A stretch of 53,226 nt of DNA from Pseudomonadota bacterium (GTDB lineage Bacteria; Pseudomonadota; Gammaproteobacteria; Burkholderiales; Burkholderiaceae_C). Where the stretch lies: assembly GCA_031119395.1 (NCBI GenBank), contig JAVHYA010000003.1:105726-158951 (forward strand), given 5' to 3'. The translations under genes were made by a program, and so were the position numbers. Shown one piece after another: positions 21,579-29,606 of this stretch (its first letter is position 1; each line of letters starts with the position of its first letter). The notes beneath the pieces are model-generated. The model had not been told where the DNA came from and did no database searches. It was given only the letters and a program-made list of their open reading frames with translations.

Positions 21579-22070
21579 ATGAGCCGACCGCCCCCCGACG
21601 CCATCGCCGCCCTGGAACGCGGCGACCTCATCGATGCCATCAAGCGCACGCGCGAGGCGACCGGCCTGGGCCTCAAGGCGTCGAAGGAGCTGGTCGAGCG
21701 GTATGCGAACGGCGAGGCCGGCGTCGACCCCGCCGGGGGCGCGGACGAGTTCGACAGCCTGCTGCAGGGCCATCCCACCCCCGCGTCGGCGTTGCCCGCG
21801 GCTGCACGCGCCGCGCTGCAGCGCGGGCAGGTGCTCGAGGCCGTCAAGCGCACGCGCGAGGCCACGGGCCTGGGCCTGAAGGAGGCCAAGGACCTGGTCG
21901 ATGCGGCGCGCGCGGCCGACGGGTCGGTGCCGGGCCTGGCCGCCGCGGGCGCCACCTTCGACCCGATGCACGAGCCGGGCCGCGTGCGAGGCACGGGCGC
22001 CAGGGGCGCGCTGATCGTGGTCGTGCTGCTGTGTGCGCTGCTGGCCCTGTGGGCCGTTTTCGCCCGGTGA
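21579..22070 (+). CDS. Membrane-anchored protein with two ribosomal L7/L12 C-terminal-like motifs
   Basis: 163 residues. Two internal repeats, at about 14-45 and 78-110, carry IDAIKRTREATGLGLKASKELVE and its near-twin ending LGLKEAKDLVD. This is the helix-turn-helix signature of the bL12 C-terminal domain, which binds translation factors in the ribosome stalk. A single C-terminal membrane helix (about 143-161) would anchor it with the repeats in the cytoplasm. Function is unknown. It starts 22 bp after the ABC ATPase gene and is the first of three overlapping or touching genes. Confidence 0.75.
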   Translation: MSRPPPDAIAALERGDLIDAIKRTREATGLGLKASKELVERYANGEAGVDPAGGADEFDSLLQGHPTPASALPAAARAALQRGQVLEAVKRTREATGLGLKEAKDLVDAARAADGSVPGLAAAGATFDPMHEPGRVRGTGARGALIVVVLLCALLALWAVFAR

Positions 22071-22096
22071 TGCCGCAGCCAGGAGATGCGGGCCGC

Positions 22097-22522
22097 ATGC
22101 ATCCGCTGCCGCCCGACGCCCAGGCCGCCGTCCGTCAGGGCGATCTGATGAAAGCCATCGAACTGACCCGCGCGGCCACCGGCATGGACCTGGGCGCCAG
22201 CATGCAGGCCGTGGTGGCGCATGCCACCGAAGAGGGCGTACAGGGGCCCGATACCTTCGACCGGTTGCTCGCCGGAGATGCCGCGTCGTCGGCGCCCGAG
22301 CCCGCTCGGGTCCGCCACCTCAGCGTCACCACGACGACGACCACCGTGAATGGCCGCACGGTGTCGCGGACGGTCTCGCGCAGCGAAATCCCGCCTTCCT
22401 CCGACGCCTGGGTCCGCCGGCACAGGGGCCGGGCCATCGCCGTCGCCGCGGCGGTGGTCGTGGCGGTGATCGCCATCGGCTTGCTGTACGAACTGGCACG
22501 CGGCTTCCTCTACCAACGATGA
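22097..22522 (+). CDS. Membrane-anchored paralogue with one bL12-like motif
   Basis: 141 residues. Its N-terminus aligns with that of the preceding protein (PPDAQAAVRQGDLMKAIELTRAATG against PPDAIAALERGDLIDAIKRTREATG), so it is a diverged tandem paralogue with one unit left. A Thr/Ser/Arg-rich segment (SVTTTTTTVNGRTVSRTVSR) and a C-terminal membrane helix (about 115-137) follow. I chose ATG 22097 because AGGAG is at 22081-22085 and it matches the paralogue's start; ATG 22070, overlapping the previous stop, is the alternative. Function is unknown. Confidence 0.7.
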   Translation: MHPLPPDAQAAVRQGDLMKAIELTRAATGMDLGASMQAVVAHATEEGVQGPDTFDRLLAGDAASSAPEPARVRHLSVTTTTTTVNGRTVSRTVSRSEIPPSSDAWVRRHRGRAIAVAAAVVVAVIAIGLLYELARGFLYQR

Positions 22523-23499
22523 TCGTTCCTGCCTACTGGGCCGAAGGCCGCCTCCAGCAACGCGTCGACGGCCGGCAGATCACCGTGCGGCGCTTCGGCT
22601 GGTCCGACGAGGGCCAGGCCGCCGCGCAGGCCCATGCCGACGAGCGCACGCGCGAGGCCTTCGAGCGCATCGCCGCGGGAGAGGCGCTGGAACGCCGCGA
22701 GCGCAAGGCCGGCTACAACGGCGCGCAGGGCCTGCCGATCCGCGAGGAGATCGTCGAGCGGCATGGCGATGCCGTGGTCACCCGCAACAGCTACGGCGCG
22801 CGCTGCCTGAACACGCCCGACGTGCTCTTCGTGGACGTCGATTTCGACCAGCCGCCGGTCGCCTCGCCGGTGCTCGCCGTCATCGGCGCGGCGGCCCTCG
22901 GCGGCGGCGTGGCCGGCTATGCGGCGAGGTCCTGGCTGGCCGCGCTGGCCGTCTTCCTCGGCGTGCTGGCGGTGGGCCTGTGGCGCGTCCGCACCGAGAA
23001 GGCGAAGGTCGGGCGCTCGCCGCGCGACCCGCTGCAGGCGGTGCGTGCACGCATCGACCGCTTCATCCACCAGCACCCCGACTGGCACCTGCGGCTGTAC
23101 CGCACGCCGGCCGGGCTGCGCGCACTGGCCATGCACCGCACCTTCGCACCGGGCGAGACGGCGGTCGCCGACTGCTTCCAGGCGCTGGGGGCCGACACGG
23201 TGTATGCCCGCATGTGCCGCAACCAGAACTGCTTTCGCGCCCGCGTGAGCGCCAAGCCCTGGCGCATCGGCATCGCCGAGCACCTGCGCCCGCGCCCCGG
23301 CGTGTGGCCGGTGGCGCCCGAACGCCTGCCCGAGCGCGAAGCCTGGGTCGCGCGCTACGAGGCGGCGGCGGCTCGCCACGCGGCCTGCGCCTTCGTCGGC
23401 GCGGTGGGCGCGACGGGCCGCACCACCTTCGAGACGCAGGCGCTGTGCGAATTCCACGACCGCCTGTGCCAGGCCGAGAGCGGGCTGCCCATCGCCTGA
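22519..23499 (+). CDS. Unknown membrane protein with conserved Cys/Trp-containing C-terminal domain
   Basis: 326 residues. ATG 22519 overlaps the previous stop by 4 bp (ATGA), implying translational coupling. The N-terminal 115 residues are soluble and charged. Two adjacent membrane helices follow (about 118-155, rich in Ala/Gly/Val), then a 170-residue C-terminal domain with YRTPAGLRALAMH, FQALGADTVYARMC, NQNCFRARVSAKPWRIGI and a Cys near the end. I do not recognise the family. The operon with two bL12-like proteins suggests a shared, probably cytoplasmic-face role. Confidence 0.7.
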   Translation: MIVPAYWAEGRLQQRVDGRQITVRRFGWSDEGQAAAQAHADERTREAFERIAAGEALERRERKAGYNGAQGLPIREEIVERHGDAVVTRNSYGARCLNTPDVLFVDVDFDQPPVASPVLAVIGAAALGGGVAGYAARSWLAALAVFLGVLAVGLWRVRTEKAKVGRSPRDPLQAVRARIDRFIHQHPDWHLRLYRTPAGLRALAMHRTFAPGETAVADCFQALGADTVYARMCRNQNCFRARVSAKPWRIGIAEHLRPRPGVWPVAPERLPEREAWVARYEAAAARHAACAFVGAVGATGRTTFETQALCEFHDRLCQAESGLPIA

Positions 23500-23558
23500 C
23501 ACCGGCGCCGGCAGCCTACACGGGGCGAGCAGGCGCTGCCTCGATAATCGGCCGCGAT

Positions 23559-24317
23559 ATGGCTTCCTCCCCCAAAGTGATCTTCGGCTTCCACGCCGTC
23601 GGCGTGCGGCTCAAGACGGCACCGGCCTCGGTGATCGAAGTGCTCTTCGATGCCAGCCGGCGCGATGCGCGCATGAAGCAGTTCATCGCGCGTGCGCAGG
23701 AGGCCGGCGTGCGCCTCATCGAGGCCGATGGCATCCGCCTGGCCAAGCTGGCCGGCAGCCACGGCCACCAGGGCGTGGCCGCGCGCGTGGAGGCCGTCGC
23801 CCAGACCCATTCGCTGGACGACCTGCTCGATGGCCTGGAAGCCGCCGGCACCGTGCCGCTGCTGCTGGTGCTCGACGGCGTGACCGATCCGCACAACCTC
23901 GGCGCCTGCCTGCGCGTGGCCGATGGCGCGGGGGCCCATGCCGTCATCGCGCCCAAGGACCATGCCGCCGGCATCAACGCCACCGTGGCCAAGGTGGCCA
24001 GCGGCGCGGCCGAGACGGTGCCTTACTTCATGGTCACCAATCTCGCGCGCACGCTGAACGAATTGAAGGAGCGCAACATCTGGTGCGTGGGGACCAGCGA
24101 CGACGCACCCGGCACGCTGTACCAGTGCGACTTCAGGCGCCCCCTGGCGCTGGTGCTCGGTGCCGAGGGGCAGGGCATGCGCCAGCTCACGCGCAAGACC
24201 TGCGACGAACTGGTCAGCATTCCGATGGCCGGCGCCGTCGAGAGCCTGAACGTCTCCGTCGCCAGCGGCGTGTGCCTGTACGAAGCCCTGCGGCAGCGCC
24301 AGACCATCCCGGCCTGA
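23559..24317 (+). CDS. rlmB: 23S rRNA (guanosine-2'-O-)-methyltransferase RlmB
   Basis: 252 residues of the SpoU/TrmH (SPOUT) superfamily. An N-terminal substrate-binding domain (1-75, VIFGFHAVGVRL) is followed by the knotted methyltransferase domain with motif 1 DPHNLGACLRVADGAGAHAVI, motif 2 LVLGAEGQGMR and motif 3 IPMAGAVESLNVSVASGVCLYEA. RlmB makes Gm2251 in the 23S rRNA P-loop. It starts 59 bp after the unknown membrane-protein gene. Confidence 0.95.
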   Translation: MASSPKVIFGFHAVGVRLKTAPASVIEVLFDASRRDARMKQFIARAQEAGVRLIEADGIRLAKLAGSHGHQGVAARVEAVAQTHSLDDLLDGLEAAGTVPLLLVLDGVTDPHNLGACLRVADGAGAHAVIAPKDHAAGINATVAKVASGAAETVPYFMVTNLARTLNELKERNIWCVGTSDDAPGTLYQCDFRRPLALVLGAEGQGMRQLTRKTCDELVSIPMAGAVESLNVSVASGVCLYEALRQRQTIPA

Positions 24318-24375
24318 GCGTCGCAGCGACGCACTAACATCCAACCCACATCCAGCAGCGGGAGCATTGAGAACC

Positions 24376-24696
24376 ATGGAGCACGATCCCATCGACGGCC
24401 TGAAGATCACCGACAAGCTGGTCTTCGATCTGCAACTGGCGCTGTACCTCGACCTCGTCGCCGTGCTCGAGCGCGCGGGCGCCGTGAGCTACCGGCAGAT
24501 GGCAGCGCGCGTGCTCAACCTCAGCCTGATCGCGCAGAACGACGGCGACCAGCCCCTGGCCAACGTGCTCGAAGGCATTGCCGGCGGCTTCGCGAGCCAG
24601 GAGAACGGCCTGTCGCTGGGCGTGCTCAAGGCCGCGAGCGAACTGCGCAACGACGAGGCGCTGGGCGACATCCCTTCGCGGCCCGAAGGCCTCTGA
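24376..24696 (+). CDS. Conserved hypothetical protein, soluble, about 106 residues
   Basis: It starts at ATG 24376 with GGAG at 24361-24364; a TTG 9 bp upstream is also in frame. The sequence is mainly helical, with no membrane segment or Cys: DKLVFDLQLALYLDLVAVLERAGAVSYRQMAARVLNL. I do not recognise a domain. It follows rlmB by 58 bp in the same direction and ends 36 bp before the convergent LysR gene. The composition matches the neighbours, so I take it as a real native gene. Confidence 0.6.
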   Translation: MEHDPIDGLKITDKLVFDLQLALYLDLVAVLERAGAVSYRQMAARVLNLSLIAQNDGDQPLANVLEGIAGGFASQENGLSLGVLKAASELRNDEALGDIPSRPEGL

Positions 24697-24732
24697 GCGC
24701 GCGAAGGGCGCTTCCCGCGCCATCGCGCGCGC

Positions 24733-25650
24733 TCAGCCCTGCCGTGCGGCACCCGAGCCGAAGAGTTCCACCACCGTACTCCTGAGCCAGCGATTGGCCG
24801 CTTCCTGGTGGAAGCGCGCGTGCCAGTGCTGCCGCACGGCGAAGCCCTCGACGGGAACGGGGCATCGGAACACCGACAGGCCGTTGGCCTGGGCCAGGGT
24901 CTCGCCGATGTGCCGCGGCAGCGTGGCGATCAGGTCCGTGCTGCGGATGATGGCGCCCAGGCCGAGAAAGCCCGGCAGTTCCAGCACCACGTCGCGCTCG
25001 ATGCGCGCGCGCGCCAGTGCCTGATCCAGCAGCTGTGCGCCCGTGCCCGCCGCCGTGGTGACGTGGCCCTCGGCCCTGTACTGCCTGACGCCCAGCCGGC
25101 CCCGCAGCCGGGGATGGTTCGCATTGGCCAGGCAGATCCAGTCCTGCTCGTAGAGCTGCTGCTGGAACACGCCGCGGCCCAGCCAGGGCACGTAGCCGAT
25201 GGCCAGGTCCGCCTCGCCCGACTCCAGCGCCCGCTCGGTGTTGCCATCGATGCGGGCCGCCTCCAGCCGCACGCCCGGCGCCTGCGCCCGCACGTGCGCC
25301 AGCAGGCGCGGCAGCAGGGCCACATGGCTGGCATCGGTCATGCAGATGCGAAAGCGCCGGCGGGCGGTCGCGGCGTTGAAGTCGGGCTCCCAGGAGGTCA
25401 GCCGTCGCACCGACTCCAGCGCGTCGCGGCAGGGGCCGATGAGTGCGTCCGCCCGCGGGGTCGGCGCCATGCCGCCCGGGGTGCGCACGAACAGCGGGTC
25501 CTTCAGATGCGCGCGCAGGCGGTTCAGCCAGATGCTGACCGTCGGCTGGCTCTGCCCCAGTTGCTCCGCGACGCGCGTGACGCTGCGGGCGTCGTACAGC
25601 AGGTCGAAGAGCTGCAACAGCTTCAGCTCGGGCAGATCGGAGGTGGTCAT
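24733..25650 (-). CDS. LysR-family transcriptional regulator (of the 25.7-30.1 kb operon)
   Basis: 305 residues. The N-terminal winged HTH covers about 8-66 (LLQLFDLLYDARSVTRVAEQLGQSQPTVSIWLNRLRAHLKDPLFVR) and an effector-binding periplasmic-binding-like domain covers about 85-300. I chose ATG 25650 because the alternative GTG at 25668 abuts the probable operator at 25669-25693. It is divergent from the PanE-like gene, the standard arrangement for a LysR regulator controlling a catabolic operon. The ligand is unknown; a hydroaromatic acid is a guess from the operon content. Confidence 0.88.
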   Translation of the reverse strand: MTTSDLPELKLLQLFDLLYDARSVTRVAEQLGQSQPTVSIWLNRLRAHLKDPLFVRTPGGMAPTPRADALIGPCRDALESVRRLTSWEPDFNAATARRRFRICMTDASHVALLPRLLAHVRAQAPGVRLEAARIDGNTERALESGEADLAIGYVPWLGRGVFQQQLYEQDWICLANANHPRLRGRLGVRQYRAEGHVTTAAGTGAQLLDQALARARIERDVVLELPGFLGLGAIIRSTDLIATLPRHIGETLAQANGLSVFRCPVPVEGFAVRQHWHARFHQEAANRWLRSTVVELFGSGAARQG

Positions 25651-25668
25651 CCCACCATATTGCCTCAC

Positions 25669-25693
25669 GCAATGAAGCTATTGCAATCATTGC
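25669..25693. promoter_or_regulatory. Candidate LysR operator between the LysR gene and the PanE-like gene
   Basis: Inverted repeat GCAATGA (25669-25675), 11-nt spacer, TCATTGC (25687-25693), with further ATTGC half-sites on either side. The T-N11-A spacing is that of a LysR box. It lies in the divergent gap, 19 bp from the LysR start and 53 bp from the operon start. Confidence 0.5.
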
Positions 25694-25745
25694 ATTGCCG
25701 ACGCGGATGCAGCTGCCTATCGTCACGGCTCTTCAAGGAGACAAA

Positions 25746-26696
25746 GTGAAGATTGCGATCCTGGGTGCGGGTGCACTCGGCTGTGCCATCGGCGCCGCGC
25801 TGACCGAGGCGGGCCACGAGACCTGGCTGATCAACCGCTCCCCCGCCCATGTCGAAGCCATGCAGCGCGCCGGCCTGCGCGTGGACGACGCCGCCGGCAC
25901 GCGCCAGGTGGCGGTCAAGGCGGCCACGGCGGCCGGGGATGCCGGCGCGGTGGACCTGGTCATCGTGCTGGTCAAGTCCTTCCACACCGACACGGCCATG
26001 CGGGGTGCCCTCGCCCTGGTGGGGCCGCAGACGGTGGTGCTCTCCCTGCAGAACGGCCTCGGGCACGAAGACCTGCTGGCCGACATCGTGGGTCGCGAGC
26101 GCCTGCTGGCCGGCAAGACCTACGTGGGGGGCGTGATGCGCGGCCCAGGCCACATCCAGTCCGGCGTCGCGGGCAAGGCGACCTACATCGGTGAGCTGGA
26201 CGGCCGGCGCACCGCGCGCGTGGAGGCAGTGGCCGCCGCCTTCAACGCCGCTGGCCTGGAGACCATCGTCAGCGACAACATCCTCGGCACCATGTGGGAC
26301 AAGCTGCTGGTGAACGTGGCCACGGGCGCCATCACCGGCATCACCCGGCTGACCTACGGCCAGCTCTATGACGAGCCGCTGCTCAAGACCACGGCGCTGG
26401 CTGCGGTGCAGGAGGCCATCGATGCCGCGCAGGCGGCCGGCGTGCGGCTCTCGATGACCGAGCCCGAGCAGGCGTGGACGCTGGCCTCGGCAGGTCTGCC
26501 CGCCACCTTCAAGACCTCGATGCTGCAGAGCCTGGAGAAGGGCTCGGTGACGGAGGTCGACTTCATCAACGGCTCGGTCGTGCGCTGGGGCCGGCGCCAC
26601 GGCGTGCCCACGCCCGTCAACGCGACGCTGGTGGCCTGCATCAAGGGCATCGAGCGCGCCATGGCCGACAAGACCCACAAGGAGACCCCCGCATGA
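25746..26696 (+). CDS. Ketopantoate reductase family protein (PanE/ApbA-like)
   Basis: 316 residues. The N-terminal Rossmann motif is GAGALGCAIG (7-16). A second helical domain has the family lysine in TMWDKLLVNVATGAITG. Start GTG 25746 has AAGGAG at 25735-25740. PanE itself reduces 2-dehydropantoate with NADPH, but homologues in catabolic operons often act on other 2-oxo or 3-hydroxy acids. It is the first gene of a LysR-controlled operon with CoA-transferase and hydratase genes, so I favour a catabolic oxidoreductase. Its stop overlaps the VOC gene start (ATGA). Confidence 0.85.
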   Translation: MKIAILGAGALGCAIGAALTEAGHETWLINRSPAHVEAMQRAGLRVDDAAGTRQVAVKAATAAGDAGAVDLVIVLVKSFHTDTAMRGALALVGPQTVVLSLQNGLGHEDLLADIVGRERLLAGKTYVGGVMRGPGHIQSGVAGKATYIGELDGRRTARVEAVAAAFNAAGLETIVSDNILGTMWDKLLVNVATGAITGITRLTYGQLYDEPLLKTTALAAVQEAIDAAQAAGVRLSMTEPEQAWTLASAGLPATFKTSMLQSLEKGSVTEVDFINGSVVRWGRRHGVPTPVNATLVACIKGIERAMADKTHKETPA

Positions 26697-27088
26697 TCCA
26701 TCCCAAGAAAGCCTACCTGGAGCACGTCGCCATCTGGGTCAGGGACATCCACTGGCACATCGACTTCTTCCAGCAGGTGTTCGGCATGGGCATGCGCGAA
26801 GTGGACGGGCCGGCCGACGCCCCCCGCCAGTACTGGACGCTGGGCGGCCTGCAGTTCATCCACGACCCGGACTATCAGGCACCCGAGGGGCGCCTGGCCC
26901 ACCTGGGCGTGATGTGCGAGGACCTGGAGGCAGCGCTCGCGGCGGCCCGGGCCTTCGGCGTGACCGAGATGCCGCAGGGGCGCAACTGGTTGCGCCTGCC
27001 CGACGGGCTCGCGATCGAGTTCATCCAGGCCAGGCCGGCCTCGTGCGTCGCACAGGCCCTGTCCATCGATCCCCGCGCCGAGGCCTGA
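26693..27088 (+). CDS. VOC/glyoxalase-like metalloprotein
   Basis: 131 residues with the beta-alpha-beta-beta-beta fold of the VOC superfamily. A metal-ligand His appears early (YLEHVAIWVRD, His11), a central LAHLGV (His about 67) is the likely second ligand, and a terminal Glu lies in LAIEFIQAR. Members include glyoxalases, epimerases such as methylmalonyl-CoA epimerase, and dioxygenases. With CoA-ester enzymes next door, an epimerase or lyase step is plausible but not shown. It overlaps the PanE-like gene by 4 bp and ends 2 bp before the MaoC gene. Confidence 0.8.
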   Translation: MIHPKKAYLEHVAIWVRDIHWHIDFFQQVFGMGMREVDGPADAPRQYWTLGGLQFIHDPDYQAPEGRLAHLGVMCEDLEAALAAARAFGVTEMPQGRNWLRLPDGLAIEFIQARPASCVAQALSIDPRAEA

Positions 27089-27090
27089 CC

Positions 27091-27549
27091 ATGAGCATCA
27101 CCGAAAAGTACTGGGACGACGCCCGCGAGGGCGACGAGTGCGTCAGCCCGAGCTACACCGTCACCAGGGAACGCATCCTGGCGTACGCCGACCTGACCGG
27201 CGACCACACGCCCGTCCACGTGGACGAGGCGTATGCCAACGCCAGCCATTTCGGCTGCATCGTCGCGCACGGCCTGTTCGGCCAGTCGATCGCCGATGGC
27301 CTGAAGACGCAGAGCGACTACCGCTTCCTGCCCGGCATGTCCCTGGGCTGGACCTGGGACTTCCTGCTGCCGATCAAGGTGAACGACGTGCTCCACGTGA
27401 AGTTCCGCGTGGGCAGCATGCGCGCCAGCAAGAGCAAGCCCGGTTGGGGCATCGTGGTGCTGCCCTCGGAGCTGATCAACCAGCATGGCCAGGTGGTGCA
27501 GCGCGGCGAGCACCGCCTGATGGTCCCCCGCCGGCCGGGAGCGCAATGA
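27091..27549 (+). CDS. MaoC-type (R)-specific enoyl-CoA hydratase
   Basis: 152 residues, single hot-dog domain. The hydratase-2 motif is ADLTGDHTPVHVDEAYA (about 33-49), with catalytic Asp38 and His43, followed by FGCIVAHGLF. The usual Asn of GDxNP is Thr here. It should hydrate a trans-enoyl-CoA or dehydrate the hydroxyacyl-CoA. The neighbouring CaiB transferase would supply the CoA ester. The stop overlaps the CaiB gene start (ATGA). Confidence 0.86.
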   Translation: MSITEKYWDDAREGDECVSPSYTVTRERILAYADLTGDHTPVHVDEAYANASHFGCIVAHGLFGQSIADGLKTQSDYRFLPGMSLGWTWDFLLPIKVNDVLHVKFRVGSMRASKSKPGWGIVVLPSELINQHGQVVQRGEHRLMVPRRPGAQ

Positions 27550-28760
27550 TGCAGGCCCGTCCCCTCGAAGGCATCCGCGTCATCGACTACAGCCACTTCC
27601 TGGCGGGTCCCTACGTGGGCCGCTGCCTGGCGGCGCTGGGCGCGGAGGTGATCAAGGTCGAGCGGCCGGGCAGCGGCGACGCCGGCCGGCAGCACGCCAC
27701 CGTGCTCGACGACCAGCAGAGCGGCTACTTCCTGCAGCTGAACATGGGCAAGCAGGGCGTGAGCGTCGACATGAAGGACCCGCGCGGCAAGGACTTCATG
27801 CAGCGCCTGTGCGACTCGGCCGACGTGTTCATCGAGAACTACCGCCCCGGCGCCCTGGACCGGCTGGGCCTGGGCCATGCCGAGCTGTCGGCACGCAACC
27901 CGGGCCTGGTGTACTGCTCCATCTCGGCGTACGGCCACACGGGCCCCGACGCGCACCGCGCAGGCTTCGGCCTCATCGCCGAAGCCAAGAGCGGCATCAT
28001 GCAGATGGTGGGCACGCCGGGCGAGGCGCCCCCGCTGCTGCGCATCTCGCTGGGCGACATGTACACCGGCATCCACGCCGTGGCGGCCATCAATGCCGCG
28101 CTGCTGGGCCGCGTGAAGAGCGGCAAGGGCCAGCACATCGACATGGCGCTGTACGACACGCTGGTGTCGATGCACGAGTACGCCGTGCAGTGCTACACGC
28201 TCGGCGGCGTGCTGCCGGCGCAGACCGGGCACGACATGCCCACGTCCACGCTCTACGGCGTGTTCCGCGCGGCCGACGGCGATCTGGTGATCGCCGCGCA
28301 GGTGGACGATGCCTGGAAGCGCTTCGCCGCGCTGGTGGAGCAGCACGGCGGCCCGCCAGGCTTCGGCAGCGACGCGCGTTTCCACGACGGCGGGGGGCGC
28401 AATGCCCATCGCGAGGCCATCCTCGCCGTGGTCAAGCCCTGGGTGGCGGCGCGGCCGGTGGCCGAGGTGCTGCGCCTGCTGGACGGCATCGACGTGCCCA
28501 GCGCCAAGGTGCAGCGCATCGACGAGGTGATGGCCGATCCGCAGATCCAGGCCCGCGGCATGGTGGTGGAACAGGAGCATCCGCGACTGGGAACGCTGCG
28601 CCTGCCGAACCTGCCTTTCCGCTTCTCCGACTGCGACACGACCATCCACCAGGTGGCCCCCGACCTGGGGCAGCACAACGCCCAGGTGGCGCAGGCCCTG
28701 GGCTTCTCGCCCGCCGAGATCGATGCCATGCAGACCGATGGCGTGCTCTTCTCCCGCTGA
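27546..28760 (+). CDS. CaiB/BaiF-type CoA transferase (class III)
   Basis: 404 residues. It opens PLEGIRVIDYSHFLAGPYVGRCLAALGAEVIKVERPGSGD, the class III CoA-transferase signature. The catalytic Asp corresponding to Asp169 of formyl-CoA transferase is Asp171 in ISLGDMYTGIHA. The enzyme moves CoA from a donor acyl-CoA to a carboxylic acid through an aspartyl-CoA thioester. Two adjacent ATGs (27546, 27549) are possible starts; the first overlaps the MaoC stop. Substrate is unknown. aroE follows after 9 bp. Confidence 0.9.
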   Translation: MMQARPLEGIRVIDYSHFLAGPYVGRCLAALGAEVIKVERPGSGDAGRQHATVLDDQQSGYFLQLNMGKQGVSVDMKDPRGKDFMQRLCDSADVFIENYRPGALDRLGLGHAELSARNPGLVYCSISAYGHTGPDAHRAGFGLIAEAKSGIMQMVGTPGEAPPLLRISLGDMYTGIHAVAAINAALLGRVKSGKGQHIDMALYDTLVSMHEYAVQCYTLGGVLPAQTGHDMPTSTLYGVFRAADGDLVIAAQVDDAWKRFAALVEQHGGPPGFGSDARFHDGGGRNAHREAILAVVKPWVAARPVAEVLRLLDGIDVPSAKVQRIDEVMADPQIQARGMVVEQEHPRLGTLRLPNLPFRFSDCDTTIHQVAPDLGQHNAQVAQALGFSPAEIDAMQTDGVLFSR

Positions 28761-28769
28761 GGATTCCCG

Positions 28770-29606
28770 ATGACCGACAGCTACGCCGTGATCGGCAACC
28801 CGATCGGCCACACCAAGTCGCCCCTGATCCATGGCCGCTTCGCGCAGCAGACCGCGCAGGACCTGCGCTACACCGCGATCGAGGGGCCGCTCGCGCCCGA
28901 AGGCGCGTTCGCCGGCGTGGTCCGGTCCTTCATCGCCGAGGGCGGCCAGGGACTGAACGTCACCGCGCCCTTCAAGCTGCAGGCCTTCGCGCTGGCCGAT
29001 GAACTGAGCGACCGGGCCCGCATGGCCGGCGCCGTGAACGCGCTCAAGTTCGTGGACGGCCGCATCCTGGCCGAGAACTTCGACGGCATCGGCCTGCTGC
29101 GCGACATCGCGGTGAACCTGAACCGGCCGCTGGCCGGCCGCCGCGTGCTGCTGCTGGGGGCCGGCGGTGCCGCGCGCGGTGCGCTGCTGCCCTTCGTGGA
29201 GGCGGGGCCGAAGGAACTGGTCATCGCCAACCGCAGCGTCGCCAAGGCGGAGGCCCTGGTCGAGCAGGTGCGCGGGCAGGGCGGGCCGGTGCGCGCCTGC
29301 GGCTACGACGAGCTGGCGGCCGAAGGTGCCTTCGACCTGGTGGTGAATGCCACCTCGGCCAGCCTCACGGGCGCCTTGCCGCCGGTGCCTGCGACTGTCT
29401 TCCAGGCGGATGGCCTGGCCTACGAGCTGGCCTACGGCAAGGGCCTGACCCCCTTCCTGAAGGTGGCCAGCGATGCCGGCGTTCGCCAGTTGGCGGACGG
29501 CGTCGGCATGCTGGTGGAGCAGGCGGCCGAGGCCTTCGAATGGTGGCGCGGGGTGCGTCCGCAGACCCGTGCCGTGATCGAGCAACTGACGGTGCCGCTC
29601 CGATGA
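28770..29606 (+). CDS. aroE: Shikimate dehydrogenase (AroE family)
   Basis: 278 residues. Substrate-binding NPIGHTKSP has Thr15 and Ser17 in place of the usual Ser/Ser pair. The catalytic pair is Lys69 (NVTAPFK) and Asp105 (ENFDGIG, where many family members have NTDG). The NADP-binding loop GAGGAARG is at 130-137. It interconverts 3-dehydroshikimate and shikimate. The catabolic context makes a quinate/shikimate-degradation role as likely as the biosynthetic one, and I cannot tell whether a second aroE exists. It overlaps the dehydroquinase gene by 4 bp. Confidence 0.85.
   Translation: MTDSYAVIGNPIGHTKSPLIHGRFAQQTAQDLRYTAIEGPLAPEGAFAGVVRSFIAEGGQGLNVTAPFKLQAFALADELSDRARMAGAVNALKFVDGRILAENFDGIGLLRDIAVNLNRPLAGRRVLLLGAGGAARGALLPFVEAGPKELVIANRSVAKAEALVEQVRGQGGPVRACGYDELAAEGAFDLVVNATSASLTGALPPVPATVFQADGLAYELAYGKGLTPFLKVASDAGVRQLADGVGMLVEQAAEAFEWWRGVRPQTRAVIEQLTVPLR

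Noticed and set aside
28770-29606. AroE substitutions (NFDG for NTDG, THTKS-like changes) as signs of a new enzyme
   Set aside because: From memory, some beta-proteobacterial AroE proteins share NVTAPFK and ENFDG, so these changes alone do not indicate a new activity.
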